From: Bacillus sp. ISL-37
GTDB taxonomy: Bacteria > Bacillota > Bacilli > Bacillales > Cytobacillaceae
NCBI RefSeq assembly: GCF_018613315.1
Contig: NZ_JAGGQL010000006.1
Span: 163,384-227,383 of the forward strand
Length of the DNA stretch: 64,000 nt
Direction of reading: 5' to 3'
Below are positions 7,851-16,508 of the stretch, piece after piece (position 1 is the first letter of the stretch; every line of letters starts with the position of its first letter). A program made the translations under genes and the position numbers. The notes below the pieces were generated by a model. It saw nothing but the letters and a program-made list of their open reading frames with translations. It had not been told where the DNA came from and searched no databases.

Positions 7851-8519
7851 TTATGCATTATATACTTCTAAAATTCGTTCTAATGAAAGCTCAGAAGTGG
7901 TGGCATAGACGATATCGGCATTCTCGAAGCTTTCCTTTGGTCCCACAGCAACAGCGAACATTCCCGCAGATTTAATGGCTTGTACGCCTGCCGCGGCATC
8001 CTCGACACCGATGCATGCTTCAGGCTCCACACCAAGCATTTCAGCCGCGCGCAGGAAAACCTCCGGATGCGGCTTGCCGTTCACAACGGTCTTTGCGTCA
8101 ACGATGATATCGAATTCGGATTTCATTCCAAGTGACTCCATCACGGTGAACGCATTCTTGCTTGCAGAAGCCATGCCCAGCTTGAGTCCCTTTGCTTTAA
8201 TATCCGTAATCAGCTCTTTGATCGCCGGCAAAAGATCAGCGGGTGTGATGTTCTGGATAAGCGTAAGGTAATGATCATTTTTCTTGTCTGCCAATGCATC
8301 TTTTTCCTCAGCCTTGAAGTCCCCCGTCCGGCCGCCCAACTCAAGGATTTTCTCAAGGGAATCCATCCGGGAAACACCCTTTAGCTCCTCGTTATCCTCA
8401 CGGGTAAAAGTAATCCCCAAATCCTCAGCCAGCGCCTGCCAAGCTAAAAAATGATATTCAGCTGTATCCGTAATGACGCCATCAAGGTCAAAAATAAACG
8501 CATTTAGTGGTCTTGTCAT
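7851..8519 (-). CDS. pgmB: Beta-phosphoglucomutase
   Basis: A 222-residue HAD-superfamily phosphomutase converting beta-glucose 1-phosphate to glucose 6-phosphate. It shows the nucleophile motif FDLDGVITDTAEYHF, the cap signature RMDSLEKIL, motif II (MASASKN) and motif III/IV GVEDAAAGVQAIKSAG. It is the natural partner of maltose phosphorylase, encoded next upstream in the same direction, and the pair would turn maltose plus phosphate into glucose and glucose 6-phosphate. An upstream in-frame ATG at 8564 is possible, but AAAGGAG lies 7 bp before the ATG at 8519. A 52-bp repeat array separates it from mapA, so co-transcription is not certain. Confidence 0.92.
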   Translation of the reverse strand: MTRPLNAFIFDLDGVITDTAEYHFLAWQALAEDLGITFTREDNEELKGVSRMDSLEKILELGGRTGDFKAEEKDALADKKNDHYLTLIQNITPADLLPAIKELITDIKAKGLKLGMASASKNAFTVMESLGMKSEFDIIVDAKTVVNGKPHPEVFLRAAEMLGVEPEACIGVEDAAAGVQAIKSAGMFAVAVGPKESFENADIVYATTSELSLERILEVYNA

Positions 8520-8579
8520 GGTCAAACTCCTTTCATGATTCGTTCTCATATCTTCACGAATCATATTGTTGTAGTGATA

Positions 8580-8915
8580 TTAGACATTTTGACTTCATTC
8601 ATGCTTCAAAATGTCTATTAAAACTTGTTTCTTAGACATTTTGGATCCATTCTCACTTCAAAATGTCTATTAAAGCCTGTTTCTTGGACATTTAATTCCA
8701 TTTGCACCTCAAAATGTCTATTAAAGCCTGTTTCTTAGACAATTCAATTCCATTCGCACTTCAAAATGTCCATTAAAATCTGTTTCTTAGACATTTCAGG
8801 TCCATTCACACTTCAAAATGTCTATTAAATCCTGTTTCTTAGACATTTCAAATCCATCCGCACTTCAAAATGTCCATTAAAACACACTTCTTGGACATTT
8901 CGAGTCCATTAAAGC
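8580..8915. repeat. 52-bp tandem array, AGACAT family
   Basis: ATGTC starts at 8611, 8663, 8714, 8766, 8818 and 8870 (steps 52, 51, 52, 52, 52). Units read ATGTCT, 17 bp, AGACAT, 23 bp: the same arm length and spacings as the TGACAG arrays, but with different arm and linker sequence. As in those arrays, TTTCTT precedes the right arm. It lies between the codirectional genes mapA and pgmB. Confidence 0.95.
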
Positions 8916-8980
8916 CGCGATATGCTGCCGCGCGGCCGTATTATTGAGAGAGACCTTCAGGCTGCCCCAAAGATCTCTCA
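8910..8980 (-). terminator. Two inverted repeats after mapA, possible weak terminator
   Basis: Downstream of the mapA stop lie TGAGAGA/TCTCTCA (8945-8951 with 8974-8980) and then GCCGCG/CGCGGC (8914-8936), the second followed on the minus strand by only TTTAAT. Neither is a textbook terminator in this direction, so read-through into pgmB is possible. Confidence 0.4.
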
Positions 8981-8986
8981 GCATTT

Positions 8987-11278
8987 TTATTTTAGTTTTA
9001 CAGTTAGCTCGCCTTCTGCTGGAATTGTGACTTCCTCGCCGTAAAGCTTCATTGCAAGTTCTGGTCCTTGCTGTGTGAGGACGACGTTTTCCTGGTTCAC
9101 TTCTACCTTGATGTAGTGGTCACGGTAGATGATGTTGAAGCTGTACTGGTTCCATGCTTTAGGGATGAATGGTGCGAATGATAATGTACCTTCAGCCGTG
9201 CGCATGCCCGCGAAGCCCTGGACGATACCCAGCCATGCCCCTGTCATGCTTGTGATGTGCAGCCCGTCTTCTGTGTCGTTATTGTAGTTATCAAGGTCAA
9301 GGCGCGCTGTGCGGTTGTACATTTCGTATGCCTTCTCTTCCATTCCAAGCTCTGCAGCTAGTACTGCGTGGATACTTGGGGACAGTGATGACTCATGGAC
9401 TGTCATTGGCTCATAGAATTCAAAGTTGCGGCGCTTCTCTTCTTCTGTGAACTCATGGTTGAAGAAGTACAAGCCTTGAAGAACATCTGCCTGTTTGATG
9501 AAGCAGCTGCGCAGGATTTTATCCCATGACCAATTCTGGTTGATCGGTCGGTCTTCAGCTGAAAGCTCATCAACAGTCATCAGGTCTTTATCAAGGAATG
9601 TATCGTGCTGGACGAATACACCTTTTTCTTCATCGTACGGGAAGTACATTTTCTCAATGATATCCTGCCATTTCGCAAGCTCATCATCTGAGAATTCAAG
9701 GCCTGCGAGGCGCGCCTCATGGCCGTTTTGCTTCAAGGATTCGATCACTTCAAGTGTGTAGCGAAGTGTCCAGACAGCAATACGGTTTGTATACCAGTTG
9801 TTGTTGACATTGTTTTCGTATTCGTTCGGTCCTGTTACGCCGTGCATCATATAAACATTCTTGGACTTGCTGAAGTGGACACGATCTGCCCAAAAACGGG
9901 AGATGCCGGCAAGCACATCGATTCCATATTCATGAAGATAATCTTTATCTCCTGTGTAGTTTACATAATTATAAATTGCATAAGCAATCGCGCCGTTACG
10001 GTGGATCTCTTCAAACGTGATTTCCCACTCATTGTGGCACTCGACGCCTGTAAAAGTAACCATTGGGTAAAGTGCACCATTCAGTCCCTGCTGCTTCGCA
10101 TTGTGGTATGCACCATCAAGCTGGTTGTGGCGGTAAATCAACAGGTTGCGCGCAACCTCTGACTCTGCAGTAGACAAGTATAATGGAATTGCGTACGCTT
10201 CTGTATCCCAGTAAGTCGCACCGCCATACTTTTCACCTGTAAAACCTTTTGGTCCAATGTTCAAACGGGAATCTTCCCCATAATAAGTAGAGAACAGCTG
10301 GAACAGGTTGAAACGAATTCCCTGCTGCGCCTCGTCATCGCCTGCGATTTCAACATCAGCGATTTCCCAGCGGCTTAGCCAGCCATTTCTGTGCTCTTCC
10401 AACAGCTGATCAAAGCCTTTTTCAACAGAACGACCTAGGACTTCACGCCCTTTAGAAACAAGCTCGCCAGCTTCATAGTCCCGGTCTGTTGTGACAGCAA
10501 TATACTTGTAAAGGGTTACAGTTTGTCCCTGCTCGGCCTTAACTTCAATCACATTTTCCACGTATTCTTCTTTTTCACTGACTTCAACTTTAGCTACATT
10601 TCCATCGACAACCGTTTGCATAGTTGTCGCAACTTGGAATGTTGGAGTACCGAATGGGTTGTCTTTTGTTTTCATTACAAGACTGCCAGTATGTTCTGAG
10701 GCATCCCTGCTAATTTCGTACCAGAAGTCTTCATCATAGTTTGAATCTTCGTTGCGCACGTCTCCATCCAAATAAGGAACAAAGGTAACGTTTCCATTAT
10801 AGTTCTTGGCAGTAACTGAATACTTGATCGCTGCCAGTTCTTTATCAGCAACCGACAGGAATCGGATTGCTTCCACTTCCGTTTCCTTGCTGTTCTGAAC
10901 GACTGTAAAACGGCGTGTCAAGACACCGTGCTGCATATCAAGTTCACGGTAGTAATCCTTCACTTCTGCTTTGTTAAGGTCGAGTTCCTCTCCGTCAACA
11001 AATACTTTTATGCCGATAAAGTTCGTTGAGTTAATGACCTTGCCAAAATAGTGCGGATAGCCATTTTTCCACCATCCTACACGCGTTTTATCTGGAAACC
11101 AGACGCCTGCAATATATGAACCGCGATGGAAGTCTCCAGTATATGTTTCTTCAAAATTTCCGCGCATGCCCATATGGCCATTTCCAAGGCTTGTGATGCT
11201 TTCTGCAAGGCGGAAATCTTCTCTATGCAAGTCCGTTTCGACGATCTTCCAGCTATCAATCCCAAATAATCTTTTCAT
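8987..11278 (-). CDS. mapA: Maltose phosphorylase (GH65)
   Basis: A 763-residue glycoside hydrolase family 65 enzyme that phosphorolyses maltose to glucose and beta-glucose 1-phosphate in the cytosol. The acid catalyst is expected at E486 in TGPNEYENN; other family landmarks are GNGHMGMRG (32-40), YWDTEAY (356-362) and the [19 protein letters not shown] block (411-429). The N-terminal beta-sandwich, (alpha/alpha)6 barrel and C-terminal beta-sheet are all present. GH65 also contains kojibiose and trehalose phosphorylases; maltose is favoured by the match to YvdK-type proteins and the pgmB neighbour. AAGGAG precedes the ATG. A LacI-type operator at its promoter suggests sugar induction. Confidence 0.9.
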   Translation of the reverse strand: MKRLFGIDSWKIVETDLHREDFRLAESITSLGNGHMGMRGNFEETYTGDFHRGSYIAGVWFPDKTRVGWWKNGYPHYFGKVINSTNFIGIKVFVDGEELDLNKAEVKDYYRELDMQHGVLTRRFTVVQNSKETEVEAIRFLSVADKELAAIKYSVTAKNYNGNVTFVPYLDGDVRNEDSNYDEDFWYEISRDASEHTGSLVMKTKDNPFGTPTFQVATTMQTVVDGNVAKVEVSEKEEYVENVIEVKAEQGQTVTLYKYIAVTTDRDYEAGELVSKGREVLGRSVEKGFDQLLEEHRNGWLSRWEIADVEIAGDDEAQQGIRFNLFQLFSTYYGEDSRLNIGPKGFTGEKYGGATYWDTEAYAIPLYLSTAESEVARNLLIYRHNQLDGAYHNAKQQGLNGALYPMVTFTGVECHNEWEITFEEIHRNGAIAYAIYNYVNYTGDKDYLHEYGIDVLAGISRFWADRVHFSKSKNVYMMHGVTGPNEYENNVNNNWYTNRIAVWTLRYTLEVIESLKQNGHEARLAGLEFSDDELAKWQDIIEKMYFPYDEEKGVFVQHDTFLDKDLMTVDELSAEDRPINQNWSWDKILRSCFIKQADVLQGLYFFNHEFTEEEKRRNFEFYEPMTVHESSLSPSIHAVLAAELGMEEKAYEMYNRTARLDLDNYNNDTEDGLHITSMTGAWLGIVQGFAGMRTAEGTLSFAPFIPKAWNQYSFNIIYRDHYIKVEVNQENVVLTQQGPELAMKLYGEEVTIPAEGELTVKLK

Positions 11279-11302
11279 AGCTTTTATCTCCTTTTAGAAG
11301 TT

Positions 11303-11318
11303 GTACAAACGTTTGCAC
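11303..11318 (-). promoter_or_regulatory. LacI-family operator at the mapA promoter
   Basis: GTACAAACGTTTGCAC is a 16-bp dyad with a single mismatch, of the NNCAAACGTTTGNN type bound by LacI/GalR regulators such as MalR/YvdE. It lies immediately downstream of the -10 box and 25 bp before the mapA start, where a bound repressor would block transcription. It departs from the strict CcpA cre consensus at its outer positions. Confidence 0.7.
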
Positions 11319-11319
11319 T

Positions 11320-11350
11320 ATTATATCATGAATTTCCGCAAAAATGACAA
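11320..11350 (-). promoter_or_regulatory. Sigma-A promoter of mapA
   Basis: On the minus strand TTGTCA (11345-11350) and TATAAT (11320-11325) are separated by 19 bp, somewhat long, just upstream of the operator. Confidence 0.6.
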
Positions 11351-11509
11351 AACCAAAGGTGATATTTTTGTGTCATCCTGAACTTATTATTATTTTACTA
11401 TTATAATCCGGTAATAAACTTTTTCACCTACCTAGTTAGTACATATGTTATAAATTTTCAGAAAACTAATATAATCTAAAAGAACTAAATAAGGAAGGGT
11501 GAAACAGTT

Positions 11510-11878
11510 ATGAGCATACGATTTTTCAAGGTTGCTGCGGTCTATTTTGTCATTGCTATTATTATAGGAATTGTTATGGGAATCGCGCATGACTTCACAC
11601 TGACCTCGGTGCATGCCCATTTAAATCTGCTTGGCTGGGTATCAATGGCCCTGTTCGGGACGATTTATTATCTTTTTCCTGCAGCAGGGAACAGCAAGCT
11701 CGCATCTAAGCATTTCTGGCTGCATAACATCGGGGTGCCCGTCATGCAGGGTGGGATCACATTATCCATGTTGATAGGGGGAGTCATCTTCACCGTCTTT
11801 GCTATCCTTGGGTCACTGGTCATCGTTCTCGGAGGCATTCTGTTCCTGGTGAATGTGTTTAGACATGTAAAAGCATAA
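11510..11878 (+). CDS. Small haem-copper-oxidase-subunit-I-like membrane protein
   Basis: A 122-residue protein with four predicted membrane helices (about 8-27, 36-58, 72-95, 98-117). HAHLNLLGWVSMALFG in helix 2 and the following YYLFP match the helix-2 region of cbb3/NorB-type subunit I, where the histidine binds low-spin haem. It is far too short for an oxidase and has no CuB centre, so it is probably a haem-binding or structural relative. Such stand-alone proteins are common in Bacillaceae and are often mis-named cytochrome c oxidase. GGAAGGG precedes the ATG. Monocistronic. Confidence 0.7.
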   Translation: MSIRFFKVAAVYFVIAIIIGIVMGIAHDFTLTSVHAHLNLLGWVSMALFGTIYYLFPAAGNSKLASKHFWLHNIGVPVMQGGITLSMLIGGVIFTVFAILGSLVIVLGGILFLVNVFRHVKA

Positions 11879-11912
11879 TATTGACCATGAAAGACAGCTG
11901 AATAACTGAGAA

Positions 11913-11943
11913 AAGCTGCGACCAAATGTTTTGGCCGCAGCTT
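11913..11943. terminator. Bidirectional terminator between convergent genes
   Basis: AAGCTGCGACCAAA pairs with the downstream GGCCGCAGCTT; T-rich tracts follow on both strands (TTTTCT on minus, CTTCTTAGG on plus). It serves the oxidase-like gene and the protease gene. Confidence 0.75.
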
Positions 11944-11949
11944 CTTAGG

Positions 11950-14058
11950 TTATTTCTTTCCTTTTTTCTCTCTTAATTGAACTTCATAGCTGAAGTCTAC
12001 CGGATTCTTATCATCTGCTGGTGCTGCATAGCTTGTGATCATGTAGTTCTTGCCATCCTTAAATAATTGTCTCAGTTGAAGAGCGTCCTCTTCAGTTACA
12101 TTGAAAGGATCGACCGTCACTACCTTGTAAACTGGCTTTTTGCCAGCAGCCTGTTTTTCATTGAGGAACGTTACTGTGTACTCTACGTACTTCCCTAAAA
12201 TCTCGTTCATGGACGTGAATGCATCAGTAGATGAACCGTCCTGGCTGAAGCTGATTTCCGGGATTGAGACGTTATCAATGAACCAGCCAGAGTCATTATA
12301 GCCCCAGTCTGTAAGGTAACGGAAGGATACCAGAACCTTTTGTCCTGCATATCCGCTTAAATCAAATGTTTCATTTGTCCATTCTTTTACGTTTCCAGTG
12401 AATCCTGGTACGTTTTCCTTGATTTTGGGATAGCCCTCTTCGACTACATCCGAAGTAGTATTTTCATTAGCCAGGCTTGTCCATGTCTGTCCGCCGTCAG
12501 TTGACACCTGGACTACACCAAAATCCCAGTGCTCTTCGATATCAAGATAATGATCGAAATTCAAAGTAGCGTTAGTGACATTTGAAAGATCCGCTTCAAA
12601 AATCAATGTATTGTCTGCTTCATCACCCTTGTTGCCCCAAAGCACCTGGTTCGTGTCATCTGTTGGATCCGCTACTGCTTCCCATAGTGTCGGCAGGAAG
12701 TCAACGCCATCAAAGGAAATGCCATTGATTTTATCTTCGAACTCAAGCTCCTTGAAATCCCCGCCCCATGCTGGAACGCCGTCTTTTTCAAATTTAAGTG
12801 CACCTTCATAATCCACTGTATAGCCACGCTTAGTACCTTCGTTGTCCACTACAAGATCACGCAGGTCAATGCTGTCAAAGTTATAGACACCTTCTCCAGG
12901 CTGGTTGCTGTCCAGAGCTAGTGCTGTAATGAAATTCTGGTATACCTGTGTGAAATCTTCTGTATATCCATGCTTGGCAAGTGTTTGGTTAACTCCATCA
13001 ATACCCACTACATCGCTTGTAGCAAGATCACGGATAAACTCTTTTCCAAATTTGTCATTCATATAAAGTGTGAAAAGATATACCTGTCCGTAATCCGCAA
13101 TCGTTTCTGGACCCGTTGTTGCTGAACGGTGGTCATCCCAGTTCACAAGTGAATTTTCCGGGTGGTCAAGATAGAAGTTGATTGAACGATCATCATGTCC
13201 GTATCCGCCAAGATATTCAGAGAATGTAGACATTCCTTCATTGATCCATGTTTCTTCTGCTCCATCATTGTCAGCATGAATCAAGTGCTGCAATTCATGA
13301 ATTGTTGTTCCAAAGAACGTGCTTTCCAAACGAGTTTCCCAGCTGTTTGTATCGATTGTGATGATATTGCGATCCATGTAGTTTTCTAAAGTCTGCCAGA
13401 AGAATCCGGCAACGAAGAATGGATAGTCAGGATTGTGAAAGTTATCATCTTGAACATTATCTACCCACATGACGACTTTATCGCTAGTTTCATAATAGCC
13501 TTCAGGCAGACCTACCATGCCCGGAAGAGGTGAATTTGACCCATCATGATGATCAGGTGTACCAAAGAACTCAGTTGCCTTTGGATAAATATTGCTATCG
13601 AATTCAGCACGAAGCTTGTCCACCTGTTCCTGGGTCACGACATGCGCAGGTCGTGGATCGCCTTCAGGGAAAGCAAGGTCATTCGCTACCCAGATCTCGA
13701 CATTTTCTCCCACACTGCGAAGAGTGAATTGTTTAAACTTCAAGTTCCTGTCTAAGAACAATTTCGTTCCACCATCATAAGTAAACGTGCTGTCAGCAGA
13801 ACCGCTTTCTGACCCTGCTGTTTCATCAAACTGGATGCCTTCAGCTTGTTCCTTGATAGATTGTTCTGCCTTCTTTAAAAACTCTTCATCCTTGGAAAGC
13901 TGGTCAAGACGGCCATCAATGTCCACTCTATCCCCATATCTTTCAATATCCCATTTTGCTGTTGTAGCGGCATCGGCTTCTGGTACAGCTGCTACTGGTG
14001 CAACCAGTGAAAGAGCCAATGCTCCTGTTGTTAAGATCGATAGTATTTTCGATTTCAT
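11950..14058 (-). CDS. Secreted zinc metalloprotease, InhA-like C-terminal domains
   Basis: A 702-residue exoprotein. Residues 1-31 are a signal peptide ending around ADA-ATT. Zinc site: HELQH at 254-258, with downstream EETWINEG supplying the probable third ligand E274, so this is a gluzincin-like HExxH peptidase. Residues about 480-600 form a jelly-roll/MAM-type domain (QVSTDGGQTW, WFIDNVSI) of the kind found in immune inhibitor A. The catalytic motif differs from classical M6 (HExxHxxGxxH) and resembles M30/hyicolysin-type enzymes, so the exact family is uncertain. An N-terminal stretch (35-130) may be a propeptide. It acts outside the cell. Flanked by terminators on both sides, so monocistronic. 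Confidence 0.8.
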   Translation of the reverse strand: MKSKILSILTTGALALSLVAPVAAVPEADAATTAKWDIERYGDRVDIDGRLDQLSKDEEFLKKAEQSIKEQAEGIQFDETAGSESGSADSTFTYDGGTKLFLDRNLKFKQFTLRSVGENVEIWVANDLAFPEGDPRPAHVVTQEQVDKLRAEFDSNIYPKATEFFGTPDHHDGSNSPLPGMVGLPEGYYETSDKVVMWVDNVQDDNFHNPDYPFFVAGFFWQTLENYMDRNIITIDTNSWETRLESTFFGTTIHELQHLIHADNDGAEETWINEGMSTFSEYLGGYGHDDRSINFYLDHPENSLVNWDDHRSATTGPETIADYGQVYLFTLYMNDKFGKEFIRDLATSDVVGIDGVNQTLAKHGYTEDFTQVYQNFITALALDSNQPGEGVYNFDSIDLRDLVVDNEGTKRGYTVDYEGALKFEKDGVPAWGGDFKELEFEDKINGISFDGVDFLPTLWEAVADPTDDTNQVLWGNKGDEADNTLIFEADLSNVTNATLNFDHYLDIEEHWDFGVVQVSTDGGQTWTSLANENTTSDVVEEGYPKIKENVPGFTGNVKEWTNETFDLSGYAGQKVLVSFRYLTDWGYNDSGWFIDNVSIPEISFSQDGSSTDAFTSMNEILGKYVEYTVTFLNEKQAAGKKPVYKVVTVDPFNVTEEDALQLRQLFKDGKNYMITSYAAPADDKNPVDFSYEVQLREKKGKK

Positions 14059-14205
14059 TTTCTTTCGTCCTACGAAATAACTATAAAAATCTTAACACGC
14101 TAAATTTTCAGAAATAAGAGAATATATTACTATATTTAGAATTACTTTTTCTTCCATAAAAGCAAAAAAGGGACTTAATAACTGAGCCCTTAGAACTAAA
14201 TAAGC

Positions 14206-14250
14206 AAAAAAATCGTCCGCCAAATGTTGTGGCGGACGATTTTTTATTTT
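14206..14250. terminator. Strong terminator downstream of niaP
   Basis: AAAATCGTCCGCCA pairs perfectly with TGGCGGACGATTTT around a 7-base loop, with A and T runs outside both arms, so it can act in both directions. It separates niaP from the protease gene. Confidence 0.9.
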
Positions 14251-14252
14251 CA

Positions 14253-15458
14253 TTACGCAAGCTCCTTCTGCTTCGTTTCCGTGCCCCAGAAGAATACTGC
14301 TGCAGCACCGATCAGAATGGCTATGCAGAAAATCGTGAAGATGGCAGTGATGGATAGATTTTGCGCTGATAAATACGGGACCATCAGTGGTCCGATTATC
14401 CCGCCGATTCGGCCAAAGGATGCGGCCATTCCTGCACCGGATCCGCGGATTGTTGTTGGATATTGTTCTGGTGTATAAGCGTATAACGCTCCCCAGGCAC
14501 CCAGGTTGAAGAATGACAGCAGGACACCAGCTGTGATCAGCAAAGCAAGCGAGTCTGCCGTTCCAAAGAAATATGCGCTCAGTGCTGTTCCTATTAAATA
14601 GACAACCAGCACGAACTTCCTGCCTGCTCTTTCAATCAGCCAAGCCGCTGTGAAGTATCCAGGAAGCTGGGCCAGGGTCATGATCAATACGTATTGGAAG
14701 CTCTTGATCAACGTGAAGCCCTTCATGACCATCACGCTCGGCAGCCAGAGGAACATTCCGTAATAAGAAAATACCACACTGAACCATAAAACCCAGAGCA
14801 TGGCCGTTTTCCTGAAGTGTTCCCTTGACCAGACCTCAGCGATGCTCTCCTTCATTGTCAGTCTTTCCTTCTTGGCAACCGCCAGGTACCTTGGTGAATC
14901 AGGAAGATTTACACGAAGGTAAAGGGCATACAATGCTGGCAGGGCACTAAGGATTAATGCCATTTGCCAGCCGAATTTCGGGATGACGAAGTAGGAGATC
15001 AGTGCTGCGACAAGCCAGCCTGCAGCCCAGAAGCTTTCAAGCAGGACAACGACACGCCCCCGTTTCTCAGCAGGCACACTCTCTGCAACAAGAGTAGACG
15101 CTACAGGCAGCTCACCGCCAAGCCCCATTCCAATAAAAAATCTTAGCAATAAAAAGAATGACAAAGTAGTTGCCATTGCGGAAATTCCGCTTCCGACCGA
15201 AAATAGCAATAACGTTATGATGAAGACATTTTTCCGGCCAATCCGGTCAGCAAGCAAGCCAAACACAAATGCACCGACAGCCATTCCGATTGAGTTCACA
15301 CTGCCGATCCAACCCATTTCCTTGCCAGTCAGATTCCAATCGACCTGCAATGCGGCGATGATAAAGGACAAGATTCCCACATCCATCGCATCGAACATCC
15401 AGCCAAGCCCCGCAATCCCGAGCAGCTTTTTTTCCGAAATCTCCTGTGTCTTTTTCAT
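14253..15458 (-). CDS. niaP: Niacin (nicotinate) transporter, MFS
   Basis: A 401-residue, 12-helix major facilitator of the metabolite:H+ symporter group. It is closely similar along its whole length to my recollection of B. subtilis NiaP (YceI), including GWMFDAMDVGILSFIIAAL, the motif ADRIGRKNVF in loop 2-3, GMGLGGELPVAST and AYTPEQYPTTIR. It should import nicotinate for NAD salvage. In B. subtilis niaP is repressed by NiaR in response to niacin; I could not find a convincing NiaR site in the 180 bp upstream. AGGAGG is 6-7 bp before the ATG. Monocistronic. Confidence 0.9.
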   Translation of the reverse strand: MKKTQEISEKKLLGIAGLGWMFDAMDVGILSFIIAALQVDWNLTGKEMGWIGSVNSIGMAVGAFVFGLLADRIGRKNVFIITLLLFSVGSGISAMATTLSFFLLLRFFIGMGLGGELPVASTLVAESVPAEKRGRVVVLLESFWAAGWLVAALISYFVIPKFGWQMALILSALPALYALYLRVNLPDSPRYLAVAKKERLTMKESIAEVWSREHFRKTAMLWVLWFSVVFSYYGMFLWLPSVMVMKGFTLIKSFQYVLIMTLAQLPGYFTAAWLIERAGRKFVLVVYLIGTALSAYFFGTADSLALLITAGVLLSFFNLGAWGALYAYTPEQYPTTIRGSGAGMAASFGRIGGIIGPLMVPYLSAQNLSITAIFTIFCIAILIGAAAVFFWGTETKQKELA

Positions 15459-15642
15459 ATAACCCTCCTAAACCATTGCAGCGATACAAATAGTTTACCT
15501 AAAATTGTTAGTTTTAACATGATAATTGCGCTTCTTTATATTACCACGTGTCTTTACAGTAGTCATGATAAAAGTAATCCGTAAATAATTTCAAAGAATA
15601 TGCGGACATTATAACTACATCCCTGAAAAGGTGGAGTGTGTC

Positions 15643-16476
15643 ATGAGAAAAAACAAACTCGCTAAAAAGAACTCCATTCCCTTTCTGCTGCTCGCAGTGG
15701 TTCATGTTCTGCTTTTTTTCATATTCGCAAAACGAAGCCGTCAAAAGAATATATGGATCCTCCTGCTCTCCAATATAGGAATGGCATATTTGTTTGAGTA
15801 CCCGGTTCTTAACCTGTTCAAAGGGTATGCATATAAACCATATATCCTTAAAAAACGGGCCCATGATCAAATTCTTGGAGCTATTTTTTCCCAGGCGTTA
15901 TATGTTCCCATTACCGCAACCCTCCTGACACTGTACCAGAAGAATCGGTACTGGAAGCTTGGCAGCACGCTGATTTATTATGGGATTGAACGGTATTTCC
16001 TTCGTTTGAAAATTTATAAAGCGTATTGGTGGAAGCCTTACTACACTGTATTTTTCATGAATATCTATTTTTATATCAGCGACTGGTTCTACAAAGCGCT
16101 GAACGCGAAAAAAAAGTGGGCCCTGATTATCGCACAGTACCTTTCAACAGAAGTCATCGGTGTTACCTTGCTCTATATATCTGCAGTCAACAGGAAGGTC
16201 AGGTTTGGAAGAGGTGCCTACCACTCTTGGCGCGAGCATTTTATCCTCGCACCGCTCTATAGTCTGGTTCGATCCATTTTCCTGGTCAAAATTTCCTCAA
16301 AACATGGACTGCTGCCGAGACTGACGATGTTTACGGTTTCCATCTGCACGGATATGCTGCTGGAGCGGACCGGCCTGTTGAAACTGCGGTTGAACAAGCT
16401 CTGGAATATCATTTTTCATTCAGTTATGATTATTATCTCAAGGTTTTTATATTTAAAAATACGCCAAAAAGAATAG
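15643..16476 (+). CDS. Integral membrane protein of unknown function
   Basis: About 277 residues, basic, with some six to eight hydrophobic segments and lysine/arginine-rich loops; HSWREHFILAPLY lies near residue 200. I do not recognise the family, although many Bacillaceae carry similar hypothetical membrane proteins. A GTG at 15631 is in frame, but GGTGGA at 15630-15635 fits the ATG at 15643, which is chosen. It is divergent from niaP with its own short upstream region and converges on the histidine kinase gene. Confidence 0.7.
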   Translation: MRKNKLAKKNSIPFLLLAVVHVLLFFIFAKRSRQKNIWILLLSNIGMAYLFEYPVLNLFKGYAYKPYILKKRAHDQILGAIFSQALYVPITATLLTLYQKNRYWKLGSTLIYYGIERYFLRLKIYKAYWWKPYYTVFFMNIYFYISDWFYKALNAKKKWALIIAQYLSTEVIGVTLLYISAVNRKVRFGRGAYHSWREHFILAPLYSLVRSIFLVKISSKHGLLPRLTMFTVSICTDMLLERTGLLKLRLNKLWNIIFHSVMIIISRFLYLKIRQKE

Positions 16477-16480
16477 AACC

Positions 16481-16505
16481 CCCTCTGCAAAGCAAAGGGG
16501 GCTTC
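16481..16505. terminator. Hairpin between convergent genes
   Basis: CCCCCTCTGC and GCAAAGGGGG-type arms form a compact GC-rich hairpin directly after the membrane protein gene. T-tracts are short on both sides, so it is a moderate bidirectional terminator. Confidence 0.6.
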
Positions 16506-16508
16506 TGG

